Origin: Deinococcus radiophilus
GTDB lineage: Bacteria > Deinococcota > Deinococci > Deinococcales > Deinococcaceae
Assembly: GCF_020889625.1 (NCBI RefSeq)
Contig: NZ_CP086380.1
Location: 2,088,001 to 2,152,000 of the forward strand
Reading direction: 5' to 3'
Length of the DNA: 64,000 nt
Of this stretch, positions 1 to 11,691 are shown piece by piece. Each line of letters opens with the position of its first letter. Within the stretch, counting starts at the first letter, position 1. Under the pieces are notes generated by a model that had not been told where the DNA came from, searched no databases, and was given only the letters and a program-made list of their open reading frames with translations. Both the position numbers and the translations under genes were made by a program.

Positions 1-2
1 TG

Positions 3-224
3 ACCCAGACCATTACCGAAGCGGACCGCGACTGGATGAAGGACCGTGGCGTGGCTCGACTGATTACCACGACCCCGCGCATAGGATCGCGCAACTTTGC
101 GACCAACGTGCTGGAAGCGTTTTTCGTAACACTGAGCGGCAAACGCGAAGCCCTAACCCCAGAGGAATACCTACACTACATTGAGCAAGTAGGGTTTCGG
201 CCAGAGATCAATCAACTGAACTGA
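3..224 (+). CDS. C-terminal end of a quinate 5-dehydrogenase-like protein (partial)
   Basis: The reading frame is open from the left edge and ends at TGA 222-224, giving about 73 residues. The segment RLITTTPRIGSRNFATNVLEA followed by LTPEEYLHYIEQVGFRP resembles, from memory, the C-terminus of a Thermus/Deinococcus family annotated as quinate 5-dehydrogenase. Only the end is visible, so no catalytic residue can be judged. The last 17 bases overlap the 3' end of the convergent pdxR gene. Family assignment is moderate; the biochemical name is inherited annotation and may not be the true activity. Confidence 0.55.
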   Translation, partial: TQTITEADRDWMKDRGVARLITTTPRIGSRNFATNVLEAFFVTLSGKREALTPEEYLHYIEQVGFRPEINQLN

Positions 225-1608
225 TCAGCTCGCTCATTTGTCTGGTCGCTCGCCGCAATTCCTCTGCGTCATAGGCAGCAAAGCCTAGCAGCAGACCTGG
301 TGGGGCAGGCTCACGGCGGCTTCCCCAGGTGTACTCCTGCACAGCGCTGAGGTCTAGGCCCACCCGCTGTGCCAGGGGAAGCAGGGCACGCTCCTGAGGC
401 CAGTGGGCAGTCAGATGAAGGCCCCGGCCCGTGGACAGCAACTGGCCGCCTAATGCTTGGACTTCGGCAGCCAGCAGGTCGTGCCGCGCCGCATAAATAC
501 GCCGGGTCCGTCCCAGGTGCCGAGCGAAGTGTCCCTCAGCCATAAAGCGGGCCAGAGTGGCGCTGTCTCGCCATGACGATCCCCGGTCTAGAGCCTGTTT
601 GACTGCGCTGAAACTGCCGATCAGTTCGGGAGGCACCACCAAGAAGCCCAGGCGCAGTCCCGAAAAGAGAAAGGCGGAAAATGTACCCATATGAATGACC
701 CGGCGGCTGGAGGCCTGCAAGGGGGTGAGCGGCGGTCCAGCGTAGCGGTACTCGGAGTCGTAATCGTCTTCCAGAATCCAGCTGCCCCGCGTCTCGGCCC
801 ATCGGACCAGTTCCAGACGCCGCGCCGGGCTAAGGGTAGCCCCTATAGGAAACTGGTGCGCTGGTGCCACACAGACCAAGCGGGCCTGCGCTTGTCGCCA
901 CAGTGTGTCCGTGTCCAGGCCGCCTTCGTCTACCCTGAGGCTGAGGGGGCGTATGCCTGCAGCCAGCAGTGCCGAGCGTGTACCAGGGTAGCCGGGATTT
1001 TCCAGGGCAGCGGCCTCGCCGTGGTCCAGCAGGGTTCGGGCGGCCAGATCCAGCGCTTGCTGTGTGCCAGTGGTGATGATGATCTGCTCCGGCGTGCAGG
1101 CCAAGCCCCGCTCACGCTGCAAGTAGGCGGTCACCTGTTCACGCAGCGGCGGCCAACCAGCCGCGCTGGCACCCAAGCCCGGCTGCCAGTCGGTCTGGGC
1201 TTCCAGCCGCGCCCAGGTGCGCCAGGGAAACAGCCGGGGATCGGCCCGTGAGTGGCGCAGGGGGCGGATCGGGCCAGCAGACCCTCTGGGCTGTTCCAGG
1301 CTGGCCAGCAGCCGCGCCCGCTGTGAGGCCTGCCCCAGCGGCTGCTGTGTGCCAGGCAACGCCCGCACGTAGGTTCCGGCTCCGACCCGGCCTTCCAAGT
1401 AGCCCTCGGCGCTGAGGGTTTCAAAGACCTCGGTCACTGTTCCACGCGACAACCCCAGCTCGGCAGCCAGTTGACGGGTGGGGGGGAGGCGTTCGCCTGC
1501 CGGGAGCTGACCCGTAGTGATCAAGGCACGTAACCCAGCAGCCAACTGCCGGGTGAGTGGGGTGTCCGAGGTACGGTCTAAATTCAGCTGGGTCAGGACG
1601 CGCCACAT
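208..1608 (-). CDS. pdxR: PdxR-like MocR/GntR regulator with aminotransferase-fold domain
   Basis: 466 residues. An N-terminal GntR winged helix (about residues 10-75, [20 protein letters not shown]) is joined to a class-I aminotransferase-like domain, the MocR architecture. It is divergent from pdxST, the arrangement typical of PdxR, which activates vitamin B6 synthesis when PLP is low. Family members usually carry a PLP-binding lysine in a GTFSK motif; here the segment reads [14 protein letters not shown], with Ala312 at that position. The start is supported by a -10-like TAGAGT ending 6 nt before the ATG, so the mRNA is probably leaderless. Role is inferred from family and context; with the lysine missing, the mode of PLP sensing is uncertain. 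Confidence 0.85.
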   Translation of the reverse strand: MWRVLTQLNLDRTSDTPLTRQLAAGLRALITTGQLPAGERLPPTRQLAAELGLSRGTVTEVFETLSAEGYLEGRVGAGTYVRALPGTQQPLGQASQRARLLASLEQPRGSAGPIRPLRHSRADPRLFPWRTWARLEAQTDWQPGLGASAAGWPPLREQVTAYLQRERGLACTPEQIIITTGTQQALDLAARTLLDHGEAAALENPGYPGTRSALLAAGIRPLSLRVDEGGLDTDTLWRQAQARLVCVAPAHQFPIGATLSPARRLELVRWAETRGSWILEDDYDSEYRYAGPPLTPLQASSRRVIHMGTFSAFLFSGLRLGFLVVPPELIGSFSAVKQALDRGSSWRDSATLARFMAEGHFARHLGRTRRIYAARHDLLAAEVQALGGQLLSTGRGLHLTAHWPQERALLPLAQRVGLDLSAVQEYTWGSRREPAPPGLLLGFAAYDAEELRRATRQMSELISSVD

Positions 1609-1653
1609 TGGTCTACTCTAATACGCCCCAATTGGAACTGTTGCTGGACCAAT
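1607..1653. promoter_or_regulatory. Symmetric candidate PdxR operator in the pdxR-pdxS divergent promoter
   Basis: ATTGGTC (1607-1613) and GACCAAT (1647-1653) form an exact inverted repeat. The palindrome CCAATTGG (1628-1635) sits almost at its centre. The three boxes are about 20 bp apart, near two helical turns, and cover the region between the two start codons. Binding by PdxR is inferred from position. Confidence 0.6.
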
Positions 1654-1674
1654 CGGCCCGGCATGATGGGTGCC

Positions 1675-2571
1675 ATGACCAACCAGAGTGAAGGACAGGG
1701 CGTTCAGAAAGTACAGCGTGGATTTGCCGAGATGTTCAAAGGCGGCGTGATCATGGATGTGGTGACGGCAGACCAGGCCCGGATTGCCGAGGAAGCCGGT
1801 GCGACTGCTGTCATGGCGCTGGAACGTGTGCCAGCCGACATCCGTAAAGACGGCGGCGTGGCCCGCATGAGCGACCCTAAGATGATCAAGGAGATTATCG
1901 GTGCTGTCAGCATCCCCGTGATGGCTAAGGTGCGCATCGGACATCTGGTGGAGGCGCAGATTTTGCAGGCCATCGGCGTGGACTTTATCGACGAATCCGA
2001 AGTGCTGACCCCCGCCGACGACCAGTACCACATCGATAAGCACGCCTTCAAGGTGCCGTTCGTGTGCGGCGCCAAGAACCTCGGCGAAGCGCTGCGCCGT
2101 GTGGGCGAAGGTGCCGCCATGATCCGCACCAAGGGTGAAGCTGGCACCGGGAACATCATTGAAGCCGTGCGCCATGCCCGCACCGTACTGGGCGAGATCC
2201 GCCAGATTCAGGCCCGCCCGCTGGAGGAGCTGATGACGGTGGCCCGCGACCTGAGTGCTCCCTATGACCTGGTGCGCTATGTGCATGAGCACGGCAAGCT
2301 GCCAGTGGTGAACTTTGCAGCGGGTGGCGTGGCGACACCTGCTGACGCCGCTCTGATGATGCAACTGGGCCTGGACGGCGTGTTCGTAGGCAGCGGTATC
2401 TTCAAGAGCGACAACCCCGAGCGCCGTGCCAAGGCCATTGTGCAGGCCGTGACGCACTATCAGAACGCCGAACTGCTGGCTGAGATCAGCGAAGATCTGG
2501 GCGCCCCCATGACCGGCATCAACATTGACGAACTGCTCCCCGAAGAGCGCCTGGCCGCTCGCGGTTGGTAA
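1675..2571 (+). CDS. pdxS: Pyridoxal 5'-phosphate synthase lyase subunit PdxS
   Basis: 298 residues. PdxS makes PLP from ribose 5-phosphate, glyceraldehyde 3-phosphate and ammonia, in complex with PdxT. Family motifs are clear: [21 protein letters not shown] near the N-terminus, [24 protein letters not shown] with the sugar-binding lysine, and the phosphate-binding GVFVGSGIF near the C-terminus. I chose ATG 1675 because it matches the family start (MTNQSEGQ...[11 protein letters not shown]) and lies 7 nt after a -10-like CATGAT. The stop overlaps the pdxT start, implying translational coupling. Upstream is the candidate PdxR operator. Confidence 0.96.
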   Translation: MTNQSEGQGVQKVQRGFAEMFKGGVIMDVVTADQARIAEEAGATAVMALERVPADIRKDGGVARMSDPKMIKEIIGAVSIPVMAKVRIGHLVEAQILQAIGVDFIDESEVLTPADDQYHIDKHAFKVPFVCGAKNLGEALRRVGEGAAMIRTKGEAGTGNIIEAVRHARTVLGEIRQIQARPLEELMTVARDLSAPYDLVRYVHEHGKLPVVNFAAGGVATPADAALMMQLGLDGVFVGSGIFKSDNPERRAKAIVQAVTHYQNAELLAEISEDLGAPMTGINIDELLPEERLAARGW

Positions 2572-3215
2572 GCCGCTTGACGCTGACTGGTACGCCCTCG
2601 GCTGATCTGCACCCTGGGACTGACGGGGCACCACAGATCGGTGTCCTGGCACTGCAGGGAGCCTTCCGTGAGCACGCACAGGCTCTGGGGCGGCTAGGGG
2701 CCGAGGTGCGCGAAGTTCGCTTGCCTGCCGACCTGGCAGATCTAAGCGGCGTGGTGATGCCTGGTGGCGAAAGTACCACCATGCGCCGCCTGCTGGCGGC
2801 CACGGGTCTAGGAGCAGCGCTGCATGACTTCCATGCGGCGGGTGGGGCACTGTGGGGAACCTGCGCCGGGGCCATTTTGCTGGCACGGCAGGTCACTGGG
2901 GACTCGAATGTGCCGGGTCTGCCTCCCACTTTGCGGCTGATGGACATCGCTGTGCAGCGCAACGCTTACGGACGCCAGGTAGATTCTTTTACCGCGCCGC
3001 TGGATGTGGTTGGGCTGGACGCGCCGTTCGAGGCCTTCTTTATCCGCGCCCCGGTGATGAGTGGAGTAGGTGGCACCACCGAGGTCTTGGCCGAGTATGA
3101 CGGGCTGCCAGTGCTGGTGCGTCAGGGCCGCTTGATGGCCAGCACCTTTCACCCAGAGCTGAGTGGGGATGACCGCTTACATGGTCTTTTTCTGGAACTG
3201 ATCGCGCAGAAGTAG
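2565..3215 (+). CDS. pdxT: Pyridoxal 5'-phosphate synthase glutaminase subunit PdxT
   Basis: 216 residues; a class-I glutamine amidotransferase that delivers ammonia to PdxS. Seen: [14 protein letters not shown] at the N-terminus, the glycine loop [12 protein letters not shown], the nucleophile Cys in [12 protein letters not shown], and the His-x-Glu in FHPELSGD near the end. The frame opens with TTG at 2565, inside the last codons of pdxS, so the two are translated as a coupled pair. The N-terminus is about 20 residues longer than the conserved core. A strong hairpin follows the gene. Confidence 0.95.
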   Translation: MVSRLTLTGTPSADLHPGTDGAPQIGVLALQGAFREHAQALGRLGAEVREVRLPADLADLSGVVMPGGESTTMRRLLAATGLGAALHDFHAAGGALWGTCAGAILLARQVTGDSNVPGLPPTLRLMDIAVQRNAYGRQVDSFTAPLDVVGLDAPFEAFFIRAPVMSGVGGTTEVLAEYDGLPVLVRQGRLMASTFHPELSGDDRLHGLFLELIAQK

Positions 3216-3236
3216 GCTTAGACCTATAACCAAAGA

Positions 3237-3274
3237 AACAAGGCGGAGTGCTTTAACGGGCACTCCGCCTTGTT
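3237..3274. terminator. Bidirectional terminator between pdxT and hflX
   Basis: AACAAGGCGGAGTGC (3237-3251) pairs perfectly over 15 bp with GCACTCCGCCTTGTT (3260-3274) across an 8-nt loop. It lies between two convergent genes. There is only a short T-rich end on either strand. Confidence 0.85.
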
Positions 3275-3289
3275 GATAGGGTAGGACTG

Positions 3290-5005
<1,716 letters not shown>

Positions 5006-5229
5006 GGTTGTTGCCTCTTTCTCAGTTTCTCTATGCGAAGGGCCTCAGTTTGCGCCACGGCAAACTACAGCAAGCAGAAAAAATAAGTCCATTGACACAC
5101 CTGTCCTTATTATTGCGCCACTGATCTGACAGAAGGTGAGCAGGGATTGTCTATGTCTGTATGTGACCCACAGAGCACAAAAAAAGCCGCCCGAAGGCAG
5201 CTTTCTGGCAGTCACACTGGGCCAACATT

Positions 5230-5320
<91 letters not shown>

Positions 5321-5454
5321 CCGCATGGGGCAGACCCAGTGCAAATGCGTCAGCGAGTATAGCAAGTCGCACAGCTGTTGGCAAAAGGAAGTGACATGCT
5401 GGGTCAGGTCACCGCCGATAAATCAAAAATCCCCACCCACAGGTGAGGACTTCG

Positions 5455-5530
<76 letters not shown>

Positions 5531-5636
5531 GCGCATGTCTTTGCGGCCAGGCGCCTGAAACAGCGAAAACAAAGATAACATGAGATGCCTGAAGGTATGT
5601 GATTCAGAGTACAAGTTACGGCCTGTGGCCTGCGGC

Positions 5637-7106
5637 TCAGCTGCCACGCAGCGACAGAGCAGCCTCCGCTTCAGCGGCTTCGTTCCAGGGAATAGTTTCG
5701 GTATCCCGCTCCAGGGTGTCCTCTGGCCCTTTGCCGGCCAGCAGCACAGTATCGCCGGGCTTGGCACGGCTGATGGCCGCCCGGATGGCCTCCCGGCGGT
5801 CCCCGATGGACTGGAAGTTGCCCTGTCCTGCTTCGCGGGCACCGCGTTCCATTTCACGCAGAATATCCTCCAGGGGGGTTTCGCGGTAGTCCTCTTCGGT
5901 GAAGATGGCCTGGTCGGCGCAGCGGGTCGCGACTTCGCCCAAAGGTGCTCGCTTGAGCGGATCGCGGTTGCCACCTGCCGAGCCGATGACCACCCACAGC
6001 TGACCTTCAGTGGTGGTGCGTAGGGTGTCCAGGGCTTTTTCCAGCGCAGGCGGCGTGTGCGCAAAGTCCACGATCACACGGGGTTGGGTCGGTCCAGCGG
6101 GCACCAACTGCATCCGCCCCGGCACACCGCCAAAGGACGCCAGGCCAGCCTGGAGTTGCTCCACTGTGACGCCCAGATGCGCGGCAGCCGCCATTGCGCC
6201 CAGTGCATTGGCCACATTGAATCCGCCGATCATGGGCAGGTCTACTTTGAACTGGCCGAGGGGCGAAGTCACCCTAAAGCCCAGGCCGCGCCCAGTCTGC
6301 TGCACTGCACTGGCCTGCCAGTCAGCGGGCTGACCTTCGGCAGAGTAGGTGACTTCCTGAGGAGCCACGCCGCGTAAGTGCTGGGTCCAGGGATCGTCGG
6401 CGTTCAGGACGGCAAAAGGTGCCGCTTCGATCAGACGGCGCTTTTCGGCGAAGTAACCCTCTACGCTGCCGTGAAAGTCCAGGTGTTCACGGGTGAGTTG
6501 CGTCCAGATGGCCGCGTCCCAGGCCACACCGCGTACCCGGTGCAGGGCCAGGGCGTGGCTGCTGGCTTCTAGAACCGCCGCCTGGGCGCCTTGCTGCAGC
6601 ATTTCACGCAGAATGTCTTGGACCTGCGGTGCCTCGGGAGTGGTCAAGTGCGCGGGGAACTGCTGCAACTCGCCGCCCGGCAGTTCGTAGCCTGCCGTGC
6701 TCAGGAGGCCAGTGGGGAAGCCTGCCGCCCGCAGCAGATGCCGGGTGAGCCAGGCCGTGGTGGTCTTGCCGTCGGTACCGGTGACGCCGACCACTTTCAG
6801 TTCCTGACTGGGATGGGCGTGCAGGGCAGTGGCCAGATCCGCCAGAGCGGCGCGGGCATCTGACACTTGCAGATACGGCAGGGGGGAAGGGAGGCTGCCC
6901 GTCGGCCAGCCCTCGCCCACTATCGCCACTGCGCCGCGCTCAGCTGCTTGGGCTGCAAAGCTGTGCCCGTCTGCCCGTGCGCCCCGGATCGCCACAAAGA
7001 TGCTGCCCGGTTGCACCCAGGCGGCATTATGGGTCACGGCGGCGACTTCTGGGTTGCGTTCAGGGGCAGGCAGGTTCAGGGCGGCGGCCAGATCGGCAAG
7101 CTTCAT
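5637..7106 (-). CDS. murE: MurE UDP-MurNAc-tripeptide ligase, third residue probably L-ornithine
   Basis: 489 residues. A cytoplasmic Mur ligase that adds the third amino acid to UDP-MurNAc-L-Ala-D-Glu. The ATP loop GVTGTDGKTTTAWL and the central YFAEKRRLIEAAP and VIVDFAHTPPALEKAL segments are typical. Where diaminopimelate enzymes carry DNPR, this protein reads EEDYRETPLEDIL. Deinococcus radiodurans peptidoglycan is known to contain L-ornithine, so an ornithine-adding enzyme is the likely reading, but specificity is inferred. The start ATG is 7 nt after -10-like TAAACT (7114-7119), so it is probably leaderless. Confidence 0.93.
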   Translation of the reverse strand: MKLADLAAALNLPAPERNPEVAAVTHNAAWVQPGSIFVAIRGARADGHSFAAQAAERGAVAIVGEGWPTGSLPSPLPYLQVSDARAALADLATALHAHPSQELKVVGVTGTDGKTTTAWLTRHLLRAAGFPTGLLSTAGYELPGGELQQFPAHLTTPEAPQVQDILREMLQQGAQAAVLEASSHALALHRVRGVAWDAAIWTQLTREHLDFHGSVEGYFAEKRRLIEAAPFAVLNADDPWTQHLRGVAPQEVTYSAEGQPADWQASAVQQTGRGLGFRVTSPLGQFKVDLPMIGGFNVANALGAMAAAAHLGVTVEQLQAGLASFGGVPGRMQLVPAGPTQPRVIVDFAHTPPALEKALDTLRTTTEGQLWVVIGSAGGNRDPLKRAPLGEVATRCADQAIFTEEDYRETPLEDILREMERGAREAGQGNFQSIGDRREAIRAAISRAKPGDTVLLAGKGPEDTLERDTETIPWNEAAEAEAALSLRGS

Positions 7107-7173
7107 GGCAGGCAGTTTAGAACAGTTGCCGTTGTGTCAGCTTGACCGTGGGTGGGTATGGATTGCTGGAAAA

Positions 7174-7226
7174 CCAGAACACAGCCCACCTCACGCTGCT
7201 TGGAGACGAGGCGGGCTGCGTTCTGG
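7174..7226 (-). terminator. Terminator of slyD
   Basis: The arms 7174-7192 and 7208-7226 pair over 19 bp with two imperfect positions (CCAGAACACAGCCCACCTC against GAGGCGGGCTGCGTTCTGG). On the minus strand the hairpin is followed by a short TTTT run. Confidence 0.75.
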
Positions 7227-7237
7227 CTATCCGGGGA

Positions 7238-7738
7238 TTATTCTTCGTCTTCGTCGAAGTCGCTGTCTTCGTCCATACCCTCAAAGTGGGCGTGGCCGTG
7301 TTCCAGTTCTTCGGGAGTGGCGTCACGCACCGAGCGCACTGTCACTTCAAAGTCCAGGGTTTCACCGGCCAGCATGTGGTTGTAGTCCACTTCCACCTTG
7401 TCATCGCTGAGGCCCAACACCGTGAAAGGCACCAACTCACCGTTGTCGGTTTCGCCGAAGTAAGTGGCACCCACTTCTACATCGTCATCAAAGTCGGCCA
7501 GATCCAGCTGATCGGTATTGTCCTCGTCGTAGACTCCGTAGCCTTCTTCGGGGGACACCGTCACCTTGAGCTGTTCACCCGCGCCCTTGCCTTCCAGCGC
7601 TTGTTCGAGGCCCGGAATGATGTTGCCGTGACCGTGGAGATAGGTCAAAGGCTCGCCGTCGTCACTGCGGTCGACGATCTCGCCCTCGACGCGCAGAATG
7701 TAATCGATTTCAGCCACTTTGTCTTTGGCAATTTGCAT
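7238..7738 (-). CDS. slyD: FKBP-type peptidyl-prolyl isomerase SlyD
   Basis: 166 residues. Catalyses prolyl cis-trans isomerisation and acts as a chaperone. An FKBP core (DYILRVEGEIVDRS, YLHGHGNIIPGLEQALEG) is interrupted by the insert-in-flap region (VSPEEGYGVYDED ... GATYFGET). The C-terminus is acidic (DEDSDFDEDEE) with only a few histidines, rather than the His-rich metal tail of the E. coli protein. GAGGAG lies 5 nt before the ATG, so this gene, unlike murE and moeA around it, has a standard ribosome-binding site. Confidence 0.93.
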   Translation of the reverse strand: MQIAKDKVAEIDYILRVEGEIVDRSDDGEPLTYLHGHGNIIPGLEQALEGKGAGEQLKVTVSPEEGYGVYDEDNTDQLDLADFDDDVEVGATYFGETDNGELVPFTVLGLSDDKVEVDYNHMLAGETLDFEVTVRSVRDATPEELEHGHAHFEGMDEDSDFDEDEE

Positions 7739-7878
7739 AGGTGCTCCTCGTGGCCCCCGCTGGGCGGAGACGCTGGAATGAAGTTCGGAAACCGGTCAGC
7801 TGGGCCAGTTTGCCCAGGTGTCTTAGTCTAACGGGCCACTGCCGGGTCTGTAGCTTGTGACAGGGTTAGCCTATGGTC

Positions 7879-9066
7879 ATGAAACCTTTTGCTCAGTTCA
7901 TTTCGCTGGCTGAGGCGCAGTCCGCCGTGCAGCAAGTCTTGCCAGTGCCGGAGCGCGAGTGGGTGGCCCCTGAACAGGCCTACGGTCGCCGCCTGGCAGA
8001 GAGTCTGGCAGCCCGCACCGCGCACCCCAGCGCTACCGAAAGTGCCCTGGACGGCATTGCAGCGCGGTTGGAGGACACCCGGATGGCCAGTGAGCAGTCG
8101 CCTGTGACCCTGCGAGGGGTGGGCGAGAGCCGGGCCGGAGAGGCCTACAGCGGCGAGGTGGGACCGGGTGAGTGCGTCCGCATCTACACGGGTGCGCCCT
8201 TGCCCAGCGGGGCAGACGCGATTTGCCCGGTGGAGCGGCTGGAGTTCGGCGCAGAGGGAGAGGTGCGGCTGCTGGCCCCGGCCCGGCGGGAGGATGTCCG
8301 GCCCCTGGGTGACGACTTTGTGGCGGGCGATGAGCTGCTGCCAGCGGGTGTGAGACTGACCCCGGCGCGGGTGGCCTTGGCGGTGGCGGGTGGGCACGCT
8401 GCGCTCCCGGTGCGGCGCCGCTGGCGGGTGGTCCTGCTGAGCACCGGCGACGAAGTCAGGGCACCGGGCACTCCACTGAACCCCGGCGAAGTCTATGATT
8501 CCAACCGTTACGGTCTGCGCGGACTGCTGCATGAATGTGGCGCGGAAGTCCTGGATCTGGGCCACGCGCCCGACAGCGTGAATGACTTGGCTGCTCGGCT
8601 GGACGCCGCAGGCGGCGCGGACCTGCTGCTGACCAGCGGTGGCGTCAGCATGGGGCGTTACGACTTCATGCGTGATCTGCTGATGGAACGCGGCGAGGTG
8701 ACGTTCTGGAAAGTTCGTCTCAAGCCGGGCGGCCCGACCTTGCTGGGCCGCTGGAACGGTCTGAGCGTGTTGGGACTGCCAGGCAATCCGGTGAGCAGCT
8801 TGGTGGTCTTTGAGCTGCTGGTGCGCCCTGCCCTGACCGGTGAGGAACTGCGGACCGTGCGGCTGCGGGCGGCAGCTCCCTTTGCCGCTGCGGGCGACAA
8901 AGTGGCCTTCTGGCGCGGCGAGCTGCGTGGCGGCGAGGTCGCGCCCTATCCCAAACAGAGCAGCGGCGTGCTGCGCTCACTCAGCGATGCCCGTGTACTG
9001 GTCCGTGTGGACCCAGGCCAGCAAGTGCAGGCCGGCGATGAACTGGACGTCTTGCTGCTGGACTAG
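7879..9066 (+). CDS. moeA: Molybdopterin molybdotransferase MoeA
   Basis: 395 residues. Inserts molybdate into adenylylated molybdopterin, the last common step of molybdenum cofactor synthesis. Seen: the N-terminal lid (HPSATESALDGIAAR), VRIYTGAPLPSGADAICPVE, the MoaB/Mog-like domain with LLSTGDEV and TSGGVSMGRYDFM, and LGLPGNPVSS. Canonical MoeA has SAMDGYA at the lid; here it reads SALDGIA. ATG 7879 is preferred over the codon two positions earlier because TAGCCT (7867-7872) ends 6 nt before it. No other molybdenum cofactor gene is nearby. Confidence 0.93.
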   Translation: MKPFAQFISLAEAQSAVQQVLPVPEREWVAPEQAYGRRLAESLAARTAHPSATESALDGIAARLEDTRMASEQSPVTLRGVGESRAGEAYSGEVGPGECVRIYTGAPLPSGADAICPVERLEFGAEGEVRLLAPARREDVRPLGDDFVAGDELLPAGVRLTPARVALAVAGGHAALPVRRRWRVVLLSTGDEVRAPGTPLNPGEVYDSNRYGLRGLLHECGAEVLDLGHAPDSVNDLAARLDAAGGADLLLTSGGVSMGRYDFMRDLLMERGEVTFWKVRLKPGGPTLLGRWNGLSVLGLPGNPVSSLVVFELLVRPALTGEELRTVRLRAAAPFAAAGDKVAFWRGELRGGEVAPYPKQSSGVLRSLSDARVLVRVDPGQQVQAGDELDVLLLD

Positions 9067-9161
9067 AGCGCAGGATAAACAACGGGGTGAGCAGCGTTCC
9101 TGTTTTCATCGTTTGAAAAACCAAATTTGCAGTGATGCAGTTCGTTTCGCTAGGCTGCGGC

Positions 9162-10283
<1,122 letters not shown>

Positions 10284-10287
10284 GACG

Positions 10288-10956
10288 TTAAGGGGCCGCC
10301 GCTCCAGCTTCAGGATCGCTCACGGGCTGGGCTTCAGTGGGGCCCGCGCTGGGCGTTGGCGCCTCCTGCTCAGGTGGGTCCGCCAGCGGGAAAGTGTGTA
10401 ACTCCAGAAATTCGCCTTTTTCCTCCTGGGTGAGACTTAGGGCCGAGACCCGGAAGCGCTCAAGCGGTGGCGCCTGGGCCTCGATCTGTTCCCAGAGGTC
10501 GTCTTCGGCCCAGGGCAGCACGCCCAGCGCCAGCGTCAAGTGTGGTGCGTACGATTCGCCGTCATAAGGGCTGCGGGTTGAGGGCCCTACGCTCAGCGCC
10601 ATGAGGTGCAGATACAGCATCCGGGCACTGGCCTCGCACTCCAGAAAAATGACGCCCTTATACCGTTTGAATCCCTTGACCCTGACCTCAAAGGAACTGG
10701 CTCCGTCCAAAACGTCGCGGAAGCGCTCAATCAGTTCGGCCTTAGGCAGATTGGTCTGAAAGGGAGCACGCAGGTTGATGTGCGGCACACCGAAGCTGCT
10801 GACGCCCAGTTCGTCTTGCCGTCGGCGCACCCAGCCGTCCAGCTTGGGCGGCGGCCAGGCCACCAGGCTATAAGACCCACCCGTCACGCCTGGGCGATGA
10901 GGCAGCTCGGTCGTTTCGTCGGTTGCAGGGACAGGGGTGTGGGAGAGGTCAGTCAT
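10288..10956 (-). CDS. 2H phosphoesterase (LigT / 2'-5' RNA ligase-like) protein
   Basis: 222 residues. Two short histidine motifs about 90 residues apart, PHINLRAPF and PHLTLALGVLPW, match the 2H superfamily, which hydrolyses cyclic nucleotide phosphates or 2'-5' bonds. The first motif has Asn in place of the usual Thr/Ser. The N-terminal 25 residues and the last 35 (rich in Pro, Glu, Ala) look disordered. The gene converges on the DAHP synthase gene with a 4-bp gap. Substrate unknown. Confidence 0.8.
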   Translation of the reverse strand: MTDLSHTPVPATDETTELPHRPGVTGGSYSLVAWPPPKLDGWVRRRQDELGVSSFGVPHINLRAPFQTNLPKAELIERFRDVLDGASSFEVRVKGFKRYKGVIFLECEASARMLYLHLMALSVGPSTRSPYDGESYAPHLTLALGVLPWAEDDLWEQIEAQAPPLERFRVSALSLTQEEKGEFLELHTFPLADPPEQEAPTPSAGPTEAQPVSDPEAGAAAP

Positions 10957-11005
10957 GCGCCGGTAGGTGAGGTTCAGAACCTGAGCAAAGGAGGGACGGG
11001 AACAT

Positions 11006-11689
11006 CTAGCGCTCCAGCTTGGGGTCGGTGGTCGGCTGGCCGCGCCCTATCTTATAGCGGCAGTGGCTGTGCCCCGCCGCCGCCCGTGCTTCACACTGCA
11101 CGGACGTTTGCAGCACGCCTTCGATCAGTCGCAGCTCCGCCGTGCAGAGTTCACCGAACTGCGCAGCCACCGCCAGATGAGGGCAATTGCGGTGAATCAG
11201 GTAGAGCTGCCCACCCTGCTCCTCGATGACCGAATCGTAACCAGCGGCGGCAAAGCGTTCCTGCAGATGTTCCAGTCGCTCGGTGAGGGTGTCGCCTTCC
11301 AGGCTGCCCGCCAGTTCCTGCTGGTCCGCCTGGGCGCGGGCCATCATGACCCGTTCTACTGCGCCGTCTCCAAACTCGGCCTGAACGTGGTGCAAGATAT
11401 CCAGGCACAGATTGGGGTAGCGCTTGGGAAACTGGCCTTCGCCGCGCTCGGTCAGGAAATAGACCTGCTGCGGGCGGCCCCGGCCCAGCGGTTTCTCGGT
11501 GCGCGAAGCGATCAGGCCTTGCTCGGTCAGGCGCAGCAGGTGGCGGCGAATCCCTTGCTCGGTCAGGTCCAGTTCCCGGCTCAGGGCCGCCGTGCAGAGG
11601 TTGCCCTGACGTTTGAGCAGGATCAGGATGCGGTCACTGGTCCGTGACGCACTGCCGTTGGCGGCAGGGGAGAGGGCAGCTTGAGACAC
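11006..11689 (-). CDS. SufR-like iron-sulfur cluster-sensing transcriptional regulator
   Basis: 227 residues. A DeoR/ArsR-type winged helix (about residues 20-75: LCTAALSRELDLTEQGIRRHLLRLTEQGLI, then a basic wing GRGRPQQVYFLT) precedes a C-terminal domain with four cysteines spaced C-x12-C-x16-C-x10-C (from RNCPH to SHCRYKI). SufR proteins use such cysteines to hold a cluster and repress suf genes. Only 2 bp separate it from the upstream mrp gene, so the two are one operon, which fits an Fe-S role. The target genes are not in the window. Confidence 0.8.
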   Translation of the reverse strand: MSQAALSPAANGSASRTSDRILILLKRQGNLCTAALSRELDLTEQGIRRHLLRLTEQGLIASRTEKPLGRGRPQQVYFLTERGEGQFPKRYPNLCLDILHHVQAEFGDGAVERVMMARAQADQQELAGSLEGDTLTERLEHLQERFAAAGYDSVIEEQGGQLYLIHRNCPHLAVAAQFGELCTAELRLIEGVLQTSVQCEARAAAGHSHCRYKIGRGQPTTDPKLER

Positions 11690-11691
11690 GC

